From the NCBI RefSeq assembly GCF_007786455.1, contig NZ_VNJK01000002.1, positions 62,001 through 126,000 of the forward strand: a stretch of DNA of 64,000 nucleotides, in the 5' to 3' direction. A program made the position numbers and the translations under genes. The notes below the pieces were generated by a model. The model was not told the DNA's origin. It was given only the letters and a program-made list of their open reading frames with translations, and did no database searches. How positions within the stretch are numbered: position 1 is the first letter of the stretch; each line of letters opens with the position of its first letter. This DNA comes from Paenibacillus agilis (GTDB taxonomy: Bacteria > Bacillota > Bacilli > Paenibacillales > Paenibacillaceae). Shown in pieces: positions 63,833 through 64,000 of the stretch.

Positions 63833-64000
63833 CTAGTTCGTTTGACGCAGTAACTGCACAACTTGTTTCGCTGGCAGCTCTGCTTCTTGTATAAGTTGCT
63901 GGATTACCTCTTGATGCTGCTCACGCCATCTTTCTGTATTGCTTAATACAGAAGACGCTTGTTCTGCCGCACGCTGAGGATGAAGCTGCTTAGTCGTTCC
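63833..64000 (-). CDS. C-terminus of an unidentified protein (cut by window edge)
   Basis: The last 55 codons of a gene that ends with TAG at 63833-63835. They are charged and helical (TERWREQHQEVIQQLIQEAE, then LPAKQVVQLLRQTN). It lies directly before the tagA-type gene and must be in its operon. By synteny with other S-layer organisms the wall-polymer pyruvyl transferase csaB could sit here, but this stretch has no diagnostic motif, so I leave the function open. Confidence 0.6.
   Translation of the reverse strand, partial: GTTKQLHPQRAAEQASSVLSNTERWREQHQEVIQQLIQEAELPAKQVVQLLRQTN

Noticed and set aside
1-64000. CRISPR arrays, tRNA or rRNA genes, insertion sequences, integrases
   Set aside because: None of the expected repeats, cloverleaf sequences or transposase/integrase motifs was recognised by reading. 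No computed search was run.

Overview
The window is a 64 kb stretch of a spore-forming, flagellated, S-layer-bearing Firmicute of the Bacillales, most likely a Paenibacillus. The evidence is a spore SASP gene, a Bacillus-like order degSU - comFA - comFC - yvyF - flgM - flgN - flgK - flgL - yviE - fliW - csrA - hag - flaG - fliD - fliS - fliT - hpf - secA - prfB, three SLH-domain surface proteins next to tagO/tagA-type genes, and moderate GC. The species assignment is inference. Every confident gene lies on the minus strand, so transcription runs from high to low coordinates. No tRNA, rRNA, CRISPR array, insertion sequence or prophage was seen.

Region by region, in coordinate order. (1) 1-6.5 kb is an arginine biosynthesis cluster transcribed argC-argJ-argB-argD-argF-argG, with a good sigma-A promoter before argC and ArgR-box-like repeats around it. 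(2) 6.9-7.8 kb is a YitT-family membrane protein. (3) 8.1-13.4 kb holds prfB (with the classical +1 programmed frameshift), secA, hpf and a cold-shock gene. The hpf promoter carries a perfect 20-bp palindrome in its spacer. (4) 13.5-21.2 kb is a compact five-gene, AT-rich operon: four glycosyltransferase proteins (two fused to methyltransferase domains, three with TPR or helical-repeat tails) and a FliB-type flagellin lysine methylase. (5) 21.3-25.9 kb is a very large secreted protein with a von Willebrand A domain and 13 IPT/TIG repeats, 18 bp after fliT. (6) 25.9-34.9 kb holds the late flagellar genes with sigma-D promoters before hag and flgM. (7) 35-41.2 kb holds comFC, an extended comFA, a small membrane GT-A-like protein with a probable broken C-terminus, and degU/degS. 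(8) 41.3-64 kb is cell-surface territory: a phosphodiester glycosidase-type protein, three SLH proteins including the probable main S-layer protein, two secreted proteins of unknown family, metK, a long SASP, tagO, a tagA-type glycosyltransferase and the C-terminus of an unidentified gene.

How it fits together: regions 4-6 look like one functional neighbourhood. Flagellin (Hag), its chaperones and export regulators (FliS, FliT, FliW, CsrA) sit beside enzymes predicted to glycosylate and methylate flagellin, and beside a giant adhesin-like protein. Region 8 combines polymer-linkage enzymes (TagO, TagA type) with the SLH proteins that would bind that wall polymer. The most novel-looking unit is the flagellin-modification operon together with the vWA/TIG giant embedded in the fliD-fliS-fliT transcription unit.
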